From Trinickia mobilis (GTDB taxonomy: Bacteria > Pseudomonadota > Gammaproteobacteria > Burkholderiales > Burkholderiaceae), in assembly GCF_017315705.1 (NCBI RefSeq), contig NZ_JAFLRF010000010.1, positions 96,780 through 160,779 of the forward strand: a stretch of DNA of 64,000 bases, in the 5' to 3' direction. The notes under the pieces were generated by a model that made no database searches, was not told where the DNA came from, and saw only the letters and a list, made by a program, of their open reading frames with translations. Numbering within the stretch: position 1 is the first letter of the stretch; each line of letters starts with the position of its first letter. The translations under genes and the position numbers were made by a program. Shown one piece after another: positions 1 to 7,666 of the stretch.

Positions 1-19
1 ACAACAGCAGAGAAGGGAG

Positions 20-48
20 ATTTTATTGGCCGTTGCCGACCCTGTCAA
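20..48 (-). promoter_or_regulatory. Sigma-70-type promoter reading out of the left edge
   Basis: Read on the minus strand there is a TTGACA box (43-48), a 17-nt spacer and a TAAAAT box (20-25), close to the housekeeping consensus. Transcription would start near position 13 and run leftward out of the window. It lies downstream of fdxA on the same strand, so the next gene to the left probably has its own start of transcription. Confidence 0.55.
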
Positions 49-137
49 TACCCTTCGATCATTTCACTGATGCCGAAGGGCCGGCAGGGCCTCACCGCGC
101 GAGGCTCGCAGGGCAAACGCCGCGGCCGGGCACGGAC

Positions 138-461
138 TTAGCGTTCGAGCAGATTGAGCTTGTCCTTCACGTCCTTCCACTCGTCGGCTTCCGGCAGCGG
201 AGCCTTCGTCTTCGTGATGCTCGGCCAGTTCTTCGCGAGCTCCGCGTTGAGCGGGGTGAAGTGCTGCTGATCGCCGGGGACGTCTTCCTCGGCGTAGATC
301 GCGTTCACCGGGCATTCGGCGACGCAGACGGCGCAGTCGATGCATTCATCGGGGTCGATCGCGAGGAAGTTGGGACCTTCGCGAAAGCAATCCACCGGAC
401 ATACGTCCACGCAATCGGTGTAGCGGCATTTGATGCAGCTTTCGGTCACAACGTGAGTCAT
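138..461 (-). CDS. fdxA: 7Fe ferredoxin FdxA ([3Fe-4S][4Fe-4S])
   Basis: Small cytoplasmic electron carrier of 107 residues, the usual length of the Azotobacter FdI-type family. Cysteines 9, 17 and 50 fit the [3Fe-4S] site and cysteines 21, 40, 43 and 46 the [4Fe-4S] site. The C-terminal half carries the family stretch with [10 protein letters not shown] and ends in LLER. An AGGAG ribosome binding site precedes the ATG on the minus strand. The gene is divergent from pncB across about 270 nt in which I see only a weak minus-strand -10 candidate (TACAAT, 512-517). The electron partners cannot be told from this window. The identity is secure; the physiological role is not. Confidence 0.95.
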   Translation of the reverse strand: MTHVVTESCIKCRYTDCVDVCPVDCFREGPNFLAIDPDECIDCAVCVAECPVNAIYAEEDVPGDQQHFTPLNAELAKNWPSITKTKAPLPEADEWKDVKDKLNLLER

Positions 462-729
462 TCAAGCTCCTGCACACAGGGGTATGGGGGAGGCGAAACG
501 CCAAAAGAGCTATTGTAGCGTAACGTCCAAAACCGCATGCAATTGGGTCTTCGGCATCTTTATACCGATTGGTGATTAGTTTATGGGGCGGACGGGTCCG
601 TCCGGTTGCGCCGTGTTCCGGCACGCATTCGGGTAACATGGCCTCAATGCCGGGTCGCAGGCGGCGCGGCAACACGCCGGGCGCCGAGCCGGGCAATTGG
701 GTTCGAACGTTCGCAGTCCGGTTGAAATC

Positions 730-1926
730 ATGATCATTACTTCGCTGCTCGACACCGATCTGTACAAATTCACGATGATGCAGGTCGTCCTGCATCATTT
801 TCCCGCCGCCAACGCCGAATACCGGTTCAAGTGCCGCACGCCGGCGGTGAATCTCGTGCCGTACATCGACGAGATTCGCGACGAGGTCAAGAAGCTCTGC
901 GAACTGCGCTTCGCCGACGACGACCTCGACTACCTGCGGCGGATGCGTTTCATCAAGAGCGATTTCATCGATTTCCTCGCGCTCTTTCACCTGAACGAAA
1001 AGTACATCTCGATCGAGGCGTCGAAGAAGGGTAACGGCGAGATCGACATCGAGATCAAGGGGCCGTGGCTGCACACGATCCTCTTCGAGATCCCCGTGCT
1101 CGCGATCGTCAATGAGGTGTACTTCCGCAATACGCAAACAGCGCCCGACTACGCGAGCGGCCGCGAGCGCCTGCACGACAAGATCGCGCTGCTCGGCGCG
1201 CGCCCGGAATTCGCGGACTGCAAGATCGCCGACTACGGCACGCGCCGGCGCTTCTCGAAGGCCTGGCACGAAGAGGTGATCCTGACGCTGAAGGAGCGCA
1301 TTTCCGAGCAGTTCACCGGCACGAGCAACGTGTATTACGCGAAGAAGCACGGCTTGACGCCGCTTGGCACGATGGCGCACGAATACCTGCAGGCGTGCCA
1401 GGCGCTCGGGCCGCGTCTGCGCGATTCGCAGATCTACGGATTCGAGATGTGGGCGAAGGAGTATCGCGGCGATCTGGGCATCGCGCTGTCCGACGTCTAC
1501 GGCATGCAGGCGTTCCTGCGCGATTTCGACATGTATTTCTGCAAGCTCTTCGACGGTGCGCGCCACGATTCGGGCGACCCGTTCGATTGGGGCGAGCGTC
1601 TCCTGCGCCATTACGAGGAAAACCGCTGCGATCCGCGCACGAAGGTGCTCGTGTTCTCCGACGCGCTCGATATCCCCAAGGTGCTGCAGCTCTACGAACG
1701 CTTTCGCGGGCGCTGCCGGCTCGCTTTCGGCGTCGGCACGAACCTCACTAACGATCTCGGCTACAACCCGCTGCAGATCGTCATCAAGATGGTCCGCTGC
1801 AACGGCCAGCCGGTTGCGAAACTGTCCGATTCGCCGGGCAAGAACATGTGCGACGACAAGGCCTACCTCGCGTATCTGCGTCAGGTGTTCGGCATCGAGA
1901 CGCCGGCCGAAGACGTCGAGAAGTAA
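730..1926 (+). CDS. pncB: Nicotinate phosphoribosyltransferase
   Basis: Joins nicotinate to PRPP, with ATP, to give nicotinate mononucleotide in the NAD salvage pathway; cytoplasmic. The 398 residues match the family length. The N-terminal motif [14 protein letters not shown], the GTMAHEY segment containing the conserved histidine region, the phosphate-binding stretch around [13 protein letters not shown] and the C-terminal [13 protein letters not shown] are all typical. I chose the ATG at 730 over an in-frame TTG at 697 because the conserved sequence begins immediately after it. A palindromic repeat element begins nine bases after the stop codon and may end the transcript. Confidence 0.95.
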   Translation: MIITSLLDTDLYKFTMMQVVLHHFPAANAEYRFKCRTPAVNLVPYIDEIRDEVKKLCELRFADDDLDYLRRMRFIKSDFIDFLALFHLNEKYISIEASKKGNGEIDIEIKGPWLHTILFEIPVLAIVNEVYFRNTQTAPDYASGRERLHDKIALLGARPEFADCKIADYGTRRRFSKAWHEEVILTLKERISEQFTGTSNVYYAKKHGLTPLGTMAHEYLQACQALGPRLRDSQIYGFEMWAKEYRGDLGIALSDVYGMQAFLRDFDMYFCKLFDGARHDSGDPFDWGERLLRHYEENRCDPRTKVLVFSDALDIPKVLQLYERFRGRCRLAFGVGTNLTNDLGYNPLQIVIKMVRCNGQPVAKLSDSPGKNMCDDKAYLAYLRQVFGIETPAEDVEK

Positions 1927-1934
1927 AGGGCGGC

Positions 1935-1990
1935 GCGCCCCAAGAGCACTTCCTTGTCCGCCTCCCTACGGGAGGCGTCCTGCGGGGCGC
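1935..1990. repeat. Nested palindromic repeat element after pncB
   Basis: Two nested perfect stems can be read. The outer one pairs GCGCCCC (1935-1941) with GGGGCGC (1984-1990). The inner one pairs CGCCTCCC (1959-1966) with GGGAGGCG (1970-1977) around a TAC loop. On the minus strand the element contains GTGCTCTTGGGGCG, nearly the same as GTGCGCTTGGGGCG inside the uvrA repeat at 59319-59381, and both share the plan of a GC-rich outer stem around an inner hairpin. It probably belongs to a dispersed REP-like family. It could also act as a transcription end for pncB, although it lacks a T tract. Confidence 0.6.
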
Positions 1991-1993
1991 CGG

Positions 1994-1999
1994 TATAAT
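1994..1999 (+). promoter_or_regulatory. Consensus -10 box before the LutC-type gene
   Basis: A perfect TATAAT lies four bases after the palindromic repeat and 38 nt before the ATG at 2038. No good -35 box is visible because the expected position falls inside the inner palindrome. This suggests the downstream gene is transcribed on its own and may need an activator, or that the hairpin modulates the promoter. Confidence 0.4.
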
Positions 2000-2037
2000 T
2001 GCGTCTGTCACCAACGGCATCGTCAAGAGGAACGCAC

Positions 2038-2700
2038 ATGGATACATCGGCTTCTCGCCGCAATATCCTGGCGCGCATACGCGCCGCCCAGGGCCGGCCG
2101 GCGCAACCCGACGCTGCCGAACACGAGGCCGTGGCCGACTATCTCGCGCGTCATCCCGAAGGGCCGCGTCCGCCGATGCCGGACGATCTCGTCGCGCGCT
2201 TCGTCGCCGAGGCACAGCAGTTGTCGACTACGGTCGACGAAGTCGCGGCGCTCGCCGAAGCGCCCGCTGCCGCGCATCGCTATCTGACCGAGCACGGCTT
2301 GCCGACCTCCGCCATCGCCTGGCAAACGCTCGAGGCATTGCCGTGGGGCGAGGCAGGCCTCGCGGTCGAGTTCCGCAAGCCGCAGAACGCCGATCTCGTC
2401 GGCATCACCGGCTGTTTCTGCGCGACGGCCGAGACCGGCTCGCTCGTGCTGCTGTCCGGGCCGCAAACGTACGCTTCCGCGGGGCTGTTGCCTGAAACGC
2501 ACATCGCGATCGTGCCCGCTTCGCGCATCGTCGCGGGCCACGAAGAGGCGTTCGCGCTCATCCGCGCCGAACGCGGCGAGCTGCCGCGCGCGGTCAATTT
2601 TGTGTCGGGGCCGTCGCGCACCGGCGACATCGAGCAGACCATCGTCCTCGGCGCGCACGGGCCATATCGCGTGCACGCGATCATCGTGCGCGGCGCTTGA
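2038..2700 (+). CDS. LutC/YkgG-family lactate utilisation protein
   Basis: A 220-residue protein of the LutC/YkgG (DUF162) family. In the lutABC system this family works with the iron-sulphur proteins LutA and LutB in L-lactate oxidation. The C-terminal signature FVSGPSRTGDIEQTIVLGAHGP is diagnostic, and the N-terminal helical region with ARIRAAQGRP is also family-like. The ATG at 2038 has an AGAGGAA ribosome binding site; an upstream in-frame TTG (1999) lies inside the -10 box. No lutA or lutB lies next to it: pncB precedes it and a transporter follows. Either the partners are elsewhere or this member has another task. Family assignment is firm; the lactate role is inferred. Confidence 0.85.
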   Translation: MDTSASRRNILARIRAAQGRPAQPDAAEHEAVADYLARHPEGPRPPMPDDLVARFVAEAQQLSTTVDEVAALAEAPAAAHRYLTEHGLPTSAIAWQTLEALPWGEAGLAVEFRKPQNADLVGITGCFCATAETGSLVLLSGPQTYASAGLLPETHIAIVPASRIVAGHEEAFALIRAERGELPRAVNFVSGPSRTGDIEQTIVLGAHGPYRVHAIIVRGA

Positions 2701-2758
2701 GCCGTCGCGCCATCGGCCGGCGTCCGAGGTCATTCTCGACAACAAGGGGCTGCAAAAC

Positions 2759-4183
2759 ATGAAACGGCTTGCCGCATCGGCGTGCATGGCGCTGGCGGTT
2801 GTGTCGGCTGTGTGGCCCGTGACGGCGTCGGCCGCGGCGATCGGCGGCGCCCCGCTGTCGGCGCTGTGGGCTGCCCCGTTCGCGGGCATCCTGCTGTCGA
2901 TCGCGATCTTCCCGCTCGTCGCCCCGATCTTCTGGCACGACCACTTCGGCAAGATTGCAGCCGCGTGGGGCGCGCTGTTTCTCGTGCCGTTCGCGCTCGC
3001 ATTTGGCGCGGGAGCCGCGCTCGGCACGCTTGCGCATGCGCTTCTGGAGGAGTACGTGCCGTTCATCGTGCTGCTGACGGCGCTCTATACCATCGCCGGC
3101 GGCATCTGCGTGCGCGGCAATCTGCACGGCTCGCCAAAGCTCAATACGGCGATTCTCGCGCTCGGCACCGTGCTCGCGAGCATCATGGGCACGACCGGCG
3201 CGGCGATGCTCTTGATCCGCCCGCTCCTGCGCGCGAACGACAATCGCAAGCACGTCGTGCACGTCGTCGTGTTCTTCATCTTTCTCGTGGCGAACGCGGG
3301 CGGTTCGCTATCGCCGCTCGGCGATCCGCCGCTTTTTCTCGGCTTCCTGAACGGCGTGAGCTTCTTCTGGACGACGCAGCATCTCGCGCTGCCGATGCTG
3401 TTCATCTGCGCCGTGCTGCTCGCGTCGTTCTACGCGCTCGACGCCTATTACTTCCATTGCCGCAGCGAAGAGCGCTCCCGGTTTCTCGACCCGACGCCCG
3501 ATACGCACGGCATCTCGATCGACGGCAAGATCAATTTCGTGCTGCTCGCGATGGTGGCCGGTCTCGTGCTGATGAGCGGCATCTGGCGGCCGGGCATCGG
3601 CTTCGACGTCATCGGCACGCGCGTCGAGCTGCAAAACGCGGTGCGCGATGTGGCGCTGATCGTGCTGACGCTCGCGTCGCTCGCGGTGACGCCGCGCTCG
3701 GCGCGCGCCGGCAACGCGTTCAACTGGGCGCCGATCGAAGAAGTCGCGAAGCTCTTCGCCGGCATCTTCGTGACGATCGCGCCGGTCATCATGATCCTGC
3801 GCGCCGGGCCGGCCGGCGCGTTCGCGCACGTGACGAGCCTCGTCACCGACGCACACGGCAAGCCGATCGACGCCATGTATTTCTGGGCGACCGGCATCCT
3901 GTCGTCGTTCCTCGACAACGCGCCGACCTATCTCGTGTTCTTCAACCTCGCAGGCGGCAACGCGCAGACGCTCATGAGCACCGGCGCGACCACGCTCGCC
4001 GCCATCTCGGCGGGCGCGGTCTTCATGGGCGCGAACAGCTACATCGGCAACGCGCCGAACTTCATGGTGAAGGCGATCGCCGAATCGCGCGGCGTGCGCA
4101 TGCCGAGTTTCTTTGCGTACCTGGGGTGGTCGGGAGCGGTGCTGGTGCCCGTCTTTCTCGTGACGACGTGGCTCTTCTTTTGA
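2759..4183 (+). CDS. Sodium:proton antiporter / citrate-type transporter, ion transporter superfamily
   Basis: A 474-residue inner-membrane protein with about eleven to twelve hydrophobic segments. It begins with a signal-like stretch that ends near TASAAA. The segment NAGGSLSPLGDPPLFLGFLN resembles the GDPP-containing re-entrant region of NhaD/ArsB/CitMHS-type transporters. SFLDNAPTYLVFFNLAGG and the later GANSYIGNAPNFMVKAIAE are also characteristic. In related genomes such proteins are usually labelled sodium:proton antiporter or putative citrate transporter (CitMHS_2 type). The substrate cannot be read from sequence. It follows the LutC-type gene by 58 nt, so cotranscription is possible, and a link to organic acid uptake is speculative. 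Confidence 0.8.
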   Translation: MKRLAASACMALAVVSAVWPVTASAAAIGGAPLSALWAAPFAGILLSIAIFPLVAPIFWHDHFGKIAAAWGALFLVPFALAFGAGAALGTLAHALLEEYVPFIVLLTALYTIAGGICVRGNLHGSPKLNTAILALGTVLASIMGTTGAAMLLIRPLLRANDNRKHVVHVVVFFIFLVANAGGSLSPLGDPPLFLGFLNGVSFFWTTQHLALPMLFICAVLLASFYALDAYYFHCRSEERSRFLDPTPDTHGISIDGKINFVLLAMVAGLVLMSGIWRPGIGFDVIGTRVELQNAVRDVALIVLTLASLAVTPRSARAGNAFNWAPIEEVAKLFAGIFVTIAPVIMILRAGPAGAFAHVTSLVTDAHGKPIDAMYFWATGILSSFLDNAPTYLVFFNLAGGNAQTLMSTGATTLAAISAGAVFMGANSYIGNAPNFMVKAIAESRGVRMPSFFAYLGWSGAVLVPVFLVTTWLFF

Positions 4184-4296
4184 GGTGGCGCGCCTCGCTT
4201 AGGACCTCCGGGTCCGGCGGCGCGGATTGAATTCGCAGTTTGACGTCATTGCGCGCGCGGCGCTTTGCGACGCGGCGCACGATTCGGAGACAAAGC

Positions 4297-5286
4297 ATGC
4301 AGAAGATCCTGGTTGCGCGTCCGATTTTTCCGGACGTGGTCGAGCGGCTCAAGCAGTATTTCGAAGTGGACTGGAATCAGGGCGACGTGCTGTCCGCCGC
4401 CGAACTGGCCGCGCGACTGGCGGACAAAGACGGCGCGCTGACCGCCGGCGAGCCGGTCGGCGCGGCGGCGATCGCAGCGGCGCCGCGTTTGCGCGTCGTG
4501 TCGAACATGGCGGTCGGCTTCAACAACTTCGACATGGCGGCGTTCAACGCCGCGAACGTGCTCGGCACGAACACGCCGGACGTGCTGAACGAATCGACCG
4601 CCGATTTCGGCTGGGCGCTGATGATGGCCGCCGCGCGCCGCGTGACCGAATCGGAGCACTGGCTGCGCGCCGGCAAGTGGCAGAAGTGGGCGTACGACGG
4701 CTTCCTCGGCACCGATGTCTACGGCTCGACGCTCGGCATCGTCGGCATGGGCCGCATCGGGCAAGCGCTCGCGCGCCGCGCGCGCGGCTTCGACATGCGC
4801 GTCATCTACCACAACCGTTCGCGCGTTGCGCCGCAGATCGAGGCGGAGCTGAACGCCGAGTACGCGTCGAAGGAACACCTGCTGCGGACCGCGGACCACG
4901 TCGTCCTCGTGCTGCCGTACTCGGCCGAGAGCCATCACACGATCGGCGCCGCCGAACTCGCGTTGATGAAGCCGGCCGCGACGCTCACCAATATCGCGCG
5001 CGGCGGCATCGTCGACGACGCGGCGCTCGCCGAGGCGCTGCGCGCCAAGCGCATCGGCGCGGCCGGTCTCGACGTGTTCGAAGGCGAGCCGAGCGTGCAT
5101 CCCGATTTGCTCACGGTGTCGAATGTCGTGCTGACTCCGCACATCGCGAGCGCAACGGAAGCGACGCGCCGCGCGATGGCGAACCTCGCCGCCGACAATC
5201 TGATCGCCGCGCTGGGCGAGGGCCCGCAGGCGGGGCGTCCGCCGAATCCGATCAACCCTGAAGTGCTCGGCAAGGCGCGCTCATGA
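4297..5286 (+). CDS. ghrB: D-isomer 2-hydroxyacid dehydrogenase (glyoxylate/hydroxypyruvate reductase type)
   Basis: A 329-residue NAD(P)H-dependent reductase, probably acting on glyoxylate, hydroxypyruvate or 2-ketogluconate. The catalytic domain halves flank a nucleotide-binding Rossmann domain with GMGRIG near residue 152. The catalytic arginine lies in NIARGGIVDD, the glutamate in FEGEP and the histidine in TPHIASAT, the order expected of the family. The ATG at 4297 has CGGAGA six bases upstream, so it is preferred to an in-frame ATG at 4240. The stop overlaps the rmuC start as ATGA, suggesting translational coupling. The symbol is a best guess among close paralogues (ghrB, gyaR). Confidence 0.85.
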   Translation: MQKILVARPIFPDVVERLKQYFEVDWNQGDVLSAAELAARLADKDGALTAGEPVGAAAIAAAPRLRVVSNMAVGFNNFDMAAFNAANVLGTNTPDVLNESTADFGWALMMAAARRVTESEHWLRAGKWQKWAYDGFLGTDVYGSTLGIVGMGRIGQALARRARGFDMRVIYHNRSRVAPQIEAELNAEYASKEHLLRTADHVVLVLPYSAESHHTIGAAELALMKPAATLTNIARGGIVDDAALAEALRAKRIGAAGLDVFEGEPSVHPDLLTVSNVVLTPHIASATEATRRAMANLAADNLIAALGEGPQAGRPPNPINPEVLGKARS

Positions 5287-6770
5287 CGACGATTCTCGTG
5301 GCAGCGGTCGCGCTGCTCGCGGTGGCGCTGGTGATTGCGCTCGTGGTGCTCATGAAGGGCGCGGGGCGCGCGAACGAGCACGCGTTCACGGAACTCGGCG
5401 AGCAGATGCTCGAAGGCGCCGAGAAGCAGGCGCGCGCCTACGAGCGTCTCGAACGCGAATTGCGCGGCGAGATCGCCGAGACGTCGCGTCAATCGCGCAC
5501 CGAGCTGGGCGCGGGCTTTACGCACGTTCAGCAGATGCTCGCCGCGCAGCTCACCAGCATCGCGACGGTGCAGAACAACAAGATCGAAGACTTTGCGCAG
5601 CGTCTCGCGCAACTGACCGAAAGCAACGGCAAGCAGCTCGATACGGTGCGCGAAAGTCTCCAGTTGCAAGCGCAGCAGGCACGCGACGAGCAGGGCCTCA
5701 CGCTCAAGCGCTTCGGTGAAACGCTCGCCACGCAGCTCGCGCAACTGACCGAAGCGAACGACCGGCGCTTTGCCGAAGTGCGCGCGACGATCGAACAGCG
5801 CCTGAAGGACATCGAAGCGAACAACGCGACGAAGCTCGAAGAGATGCGCCGCACCGTCGACGAAAAGCTGCACGCGACGCTCGAGCAGCGCCTTGGCGAA
5901 TCGTTCAAGCTCGTGTCGGACCGGCTCGAGCAGGTGCATCGCGGGCTCGGCGAAATGCAGACGCTCGCCGCGGGTGTCGGCGATCTGAAGAAGGTGCTGA
6001 CCAACGTGAAGACGCGCGGCACCTGGGGCGAAGTGCAGCTCGAAGCGCTGCTCGAACAGATGCTGACGCCGGACCAGTACGCGAAGAACGTCGCGACGGT
6101 GCCGAAGAGCGGCGAGCGCGTCGAATTTGCGATCAAGCTGCCGGGACGGCTCGAAAGCGCGGACGGACAGGGCGAAGCGACGCCGGTATGGCTGCCGATC
6201 GACGCCAAGTTTCCGCGCGAGGACTACGAGCGCTTGATCGAGGCGCAGGATCGTGCCGATCCGGAAGCGGTAGAGGCGGCGTCGCGCGCGCTGGAAACCC
6301 GCGTGCGCAACGAGGCACGCACGATCGCTGAAAAGTACGTCGCGCCGCCGCACACGACCGATTTCGCGCTGCTGTTTCTGCCGACCGAGGGCCTTTACGC
6401 TGAGATCCTGCGCCGCCCCGGCCTGACGGACCTGCTGCAGCGCGACTACCGCGTGACGATCGCCGGACCGACGACGCTCACCGCGTTGCTCAACAGCCTG
6501 CAAATGGGTTTCAGGACGCTGGCGATTGAGAAGCGCTCGAGCGAGGTGTGGCAGGTGCTCGGCGCGGTGAAGACCGAGTTCGGCAAATTCGGCGACGTGC
6601 TTGCGAAGACGAAGTCGCAACTGGAAACGGTCACGCGTTCGATCGAACAGGCCGAGGTGCGTACGCGCGCGATGACTCGCAAGTTGCGCGATGTCGAGGC
6701 GTTGCCCGGGGAACAGGCCAGCGGCCTCTTGGGCGATGCGTATTCGAACGCGGAAACCGAGGAGCCGTGA
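5283..6770 (+). CDS. rmuC: DNA recombination protein RmuC
   Basis: A 495-residue protein with one N-terminal membrane segment (about residues 3-25), a long coiled coil (about 40-230) rich in Glu, Gln, Arg and Leu, and a C-terminal RmuC domain. The domain holds LTNVKTRGTWGEVQLEALLEQ, a motif resembling a restriction-type nuclease core, with WLPIDAKFPREDYERL downstream. RmuC limits DNA inversions and rearrangements at repeats and stalled forks. Its start overlaps the stop of the dehydrogenase gene by four bases. It converges on the acetyltransferase gene across a hairpin-containing spacer. Confidence 0.92.
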   Translation: MTTILVAAVALLAVALVIALVVLMKGAGRANEHAFTELGEQMLEGAEKQARAYERLERELRGEIAETSRQSRTELGAGFTHVQQMLAAQLTSIATVQNNKIEDFAQRLAQLTESNGKQLDTVRESLQLQAQQARDEQGLTLKRFGETLATQLAQLTEANDRRFAEVRATIEQRLKDIEANNATKLEEMRRTVDEKLHATLEQRLGESFKLVSDRLEQVHRGLGEMQTLAAGVGDLKKVLTNVKTRGTWGEVQLEALLEQMLTPDQYAKNVATVPKSGERVEFAIKLPGRLESADGQGEATPVWLPIDAKFPREDYERLIEAQDRADPEAVEAASRALETRVRNEARTIAEKYVAPPHTTDFALLFLPTEGLYAEILRRPGLTDLLQRDYRVTIAGPTTLTALLNSLQMGFRTLAIEKRSSEVWQVLGAVKTEFGKFGDVLAKTKSQLETVTRSIEQAEVRTRAMTRKLRDVEALPGEQASGLLGDAYSNAETEEP

Positions 6771-6807
6771 GGCGTTTGAGGTGCCTAAAGGTGCTTGCGG
6801 GCGCCTA

Positions 6808-6855
6808 GAAAAGGCGCGAGCGTAGAACGAACCGCCGGCGGCCTCGCGCCGCCGG
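6808..6855. terminator. Hairpin pair between convergent genes
   Basis: In the 93-nt spacer between rmuC and the minus-strand acetyltransferase there are two inverted repeats. GCGCCT and AGGCGC lie around a short A-rich loop near 6811-6827, and CCGGCGG (6835-6841) pairs with CCGCCGG (6849-6855). Neither has a clear T tract, so a terminator role is only inferred from the convergent setting. Confidence 0.35.
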
Positions 6856-6863
6856 ACCCCGCT

Positions 6864-7349
6864 TCAAGACCCGCCGTCGGCGAGTTGCGCGAGCGCCTCG
6901 CCCGTCATGCGGACGATGCGCCAATCGGGCAGCACGGTCGCGCCCATCTTCTCGTAGAAATCGATCGCGTTCTGATTCCAGTCGAGCACCGACCACTCGA
7001 AGCGGCCGCACTGCCGCTCGACGGCAATCGCCGCGAGCCGCCGCAGCATCGCCTTGCCGAGACCGCTGCCGCGCTGCGGCGGCTGAACATACAGATCTTC
7101 GAGATACAAGCCGCGCCGGCCAAGAAACGTCGAAAAATTGTGGAAGAAGAGCGCATAGCCGACGATCCGGCCGCCAGCTTCGGCCACCAGCGCTTCCGCG
7201 GCGCGCTGCTCGCCGAACAGTGCGTCGCGCACGCCGGCTTCGGTCGCGACGAACAGGTGCGTGAGCTTTTCGAATTCGGCGAGCTCGAGCATCAGCGCGA
7301 AGATCGCGCCGACGTCGGCGGGCGCTGCCTGACGGATCACCGTGCTCAT
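6864..7349 (-). CDS. GNAT acetyltransferase, spermidine/thialysine N-acetyltransferase-like
   Basis: A 161-residue single-domain GNAT enzyme that uses acetyl-CoA. The core LYLEDLYVQPPQRGSGLGKA contains the acetyl-CoA-binding R-G-x-G-L-G loop. This stretch and the later EWSVLDWNQNAIDFYEKMGA resemble eukaryotic SSAT1/SSAT2 and bacterial diamine acetyltransferases. FFHNFSTFLGRRG upstream is also typical of that subgroup. The ATG at 7349 overlaps the stop of the preceding 91-aa gene (ATGA), so the two are translationally coupled at the end of the molybdenum cofactor operon. The substrate is likely a polyamine or lysine analogue, inferred only from similarity. Confidence 0.85.
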   Translation of the reverse strand: MSTVIRQAAPADVGAIFALMLELAEFEKLTHLFVATEAGVRDALFGEQRAAEALVAEAGGRIVGYALFFHNFSTFLGRRGLYLEDLYVQPPQRGSGLGKAMLRRLAAIAVERQCGRFEWSVLDWNQNAIDFYEKMGATVLPDWRIVRMTGEALAQLADGGS

Positions 7350-7624
7350 CACGCTTCCTCGGGCACGTCGGAGAGCACGATCTCGATGCCGCCGAAGCGC
7401 GACGCCACCCAGTTGTACGCGTGGCACGCGATCCACAGCAGCACGAAACCGAGAATCGCGTTCAGGATCAGTGCGCTGAAAATCGTGCTCAGCTCCACCG
7501 AGCCGTAGCGGATGAACGCCACCAGAATACCGAGCAGCACGATCGGCACGCTGAACGTCAGGTAGACCAGGATGAGCGCTTTGGCGGTCTGCCCGGCCGC
7601 GATCGACGAGATTTGTTTTTTCAT
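7349..7624 (-). CDS. Small two-helix membrane protein of unknown function
   Basis: A 91-residue protein with two strongly hydrophobic segments (about residues 15-38 and 46-66), separated by a short polar loop. Its C-terminal tail is soluble and acidic, ending DVPEEA. I do not recognise the family. It lies 42 nt after moeA on the same strand and overlaps the acetyltransferase start by four bases, so it is probably expressed with both. Nothing in the sequence ties it to cofactor synthesis. The initial MKKQ and the hydrophobic pattern make it a believable small inner-membrane protein. Confidence 0.7.
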   Translation of the reverse strand: MKKQISSIAAGQTAKALILVYLTFSVPIVLLGILVAFIRYGSVELSTIFSALILNAILGFVLLWIACHAYNWVASRFGGIEIVLSDVPEEA

Positions 7625-7666
7625 TGCGTGAAGCCCCGTATAAGTGGTGATTCCAAAAGCGATGAT

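Noticed and set aside
4202-4215. Hairpin after the transporter gene as a terminator
   Set aside because: GGACC/GGTCC is only five pairs and has no T tract.
4935-6620. Open frame of 561 codons antisense to rmuC
   Set aside because: Mirror of the coiled-coil coding sequence; no independent support.
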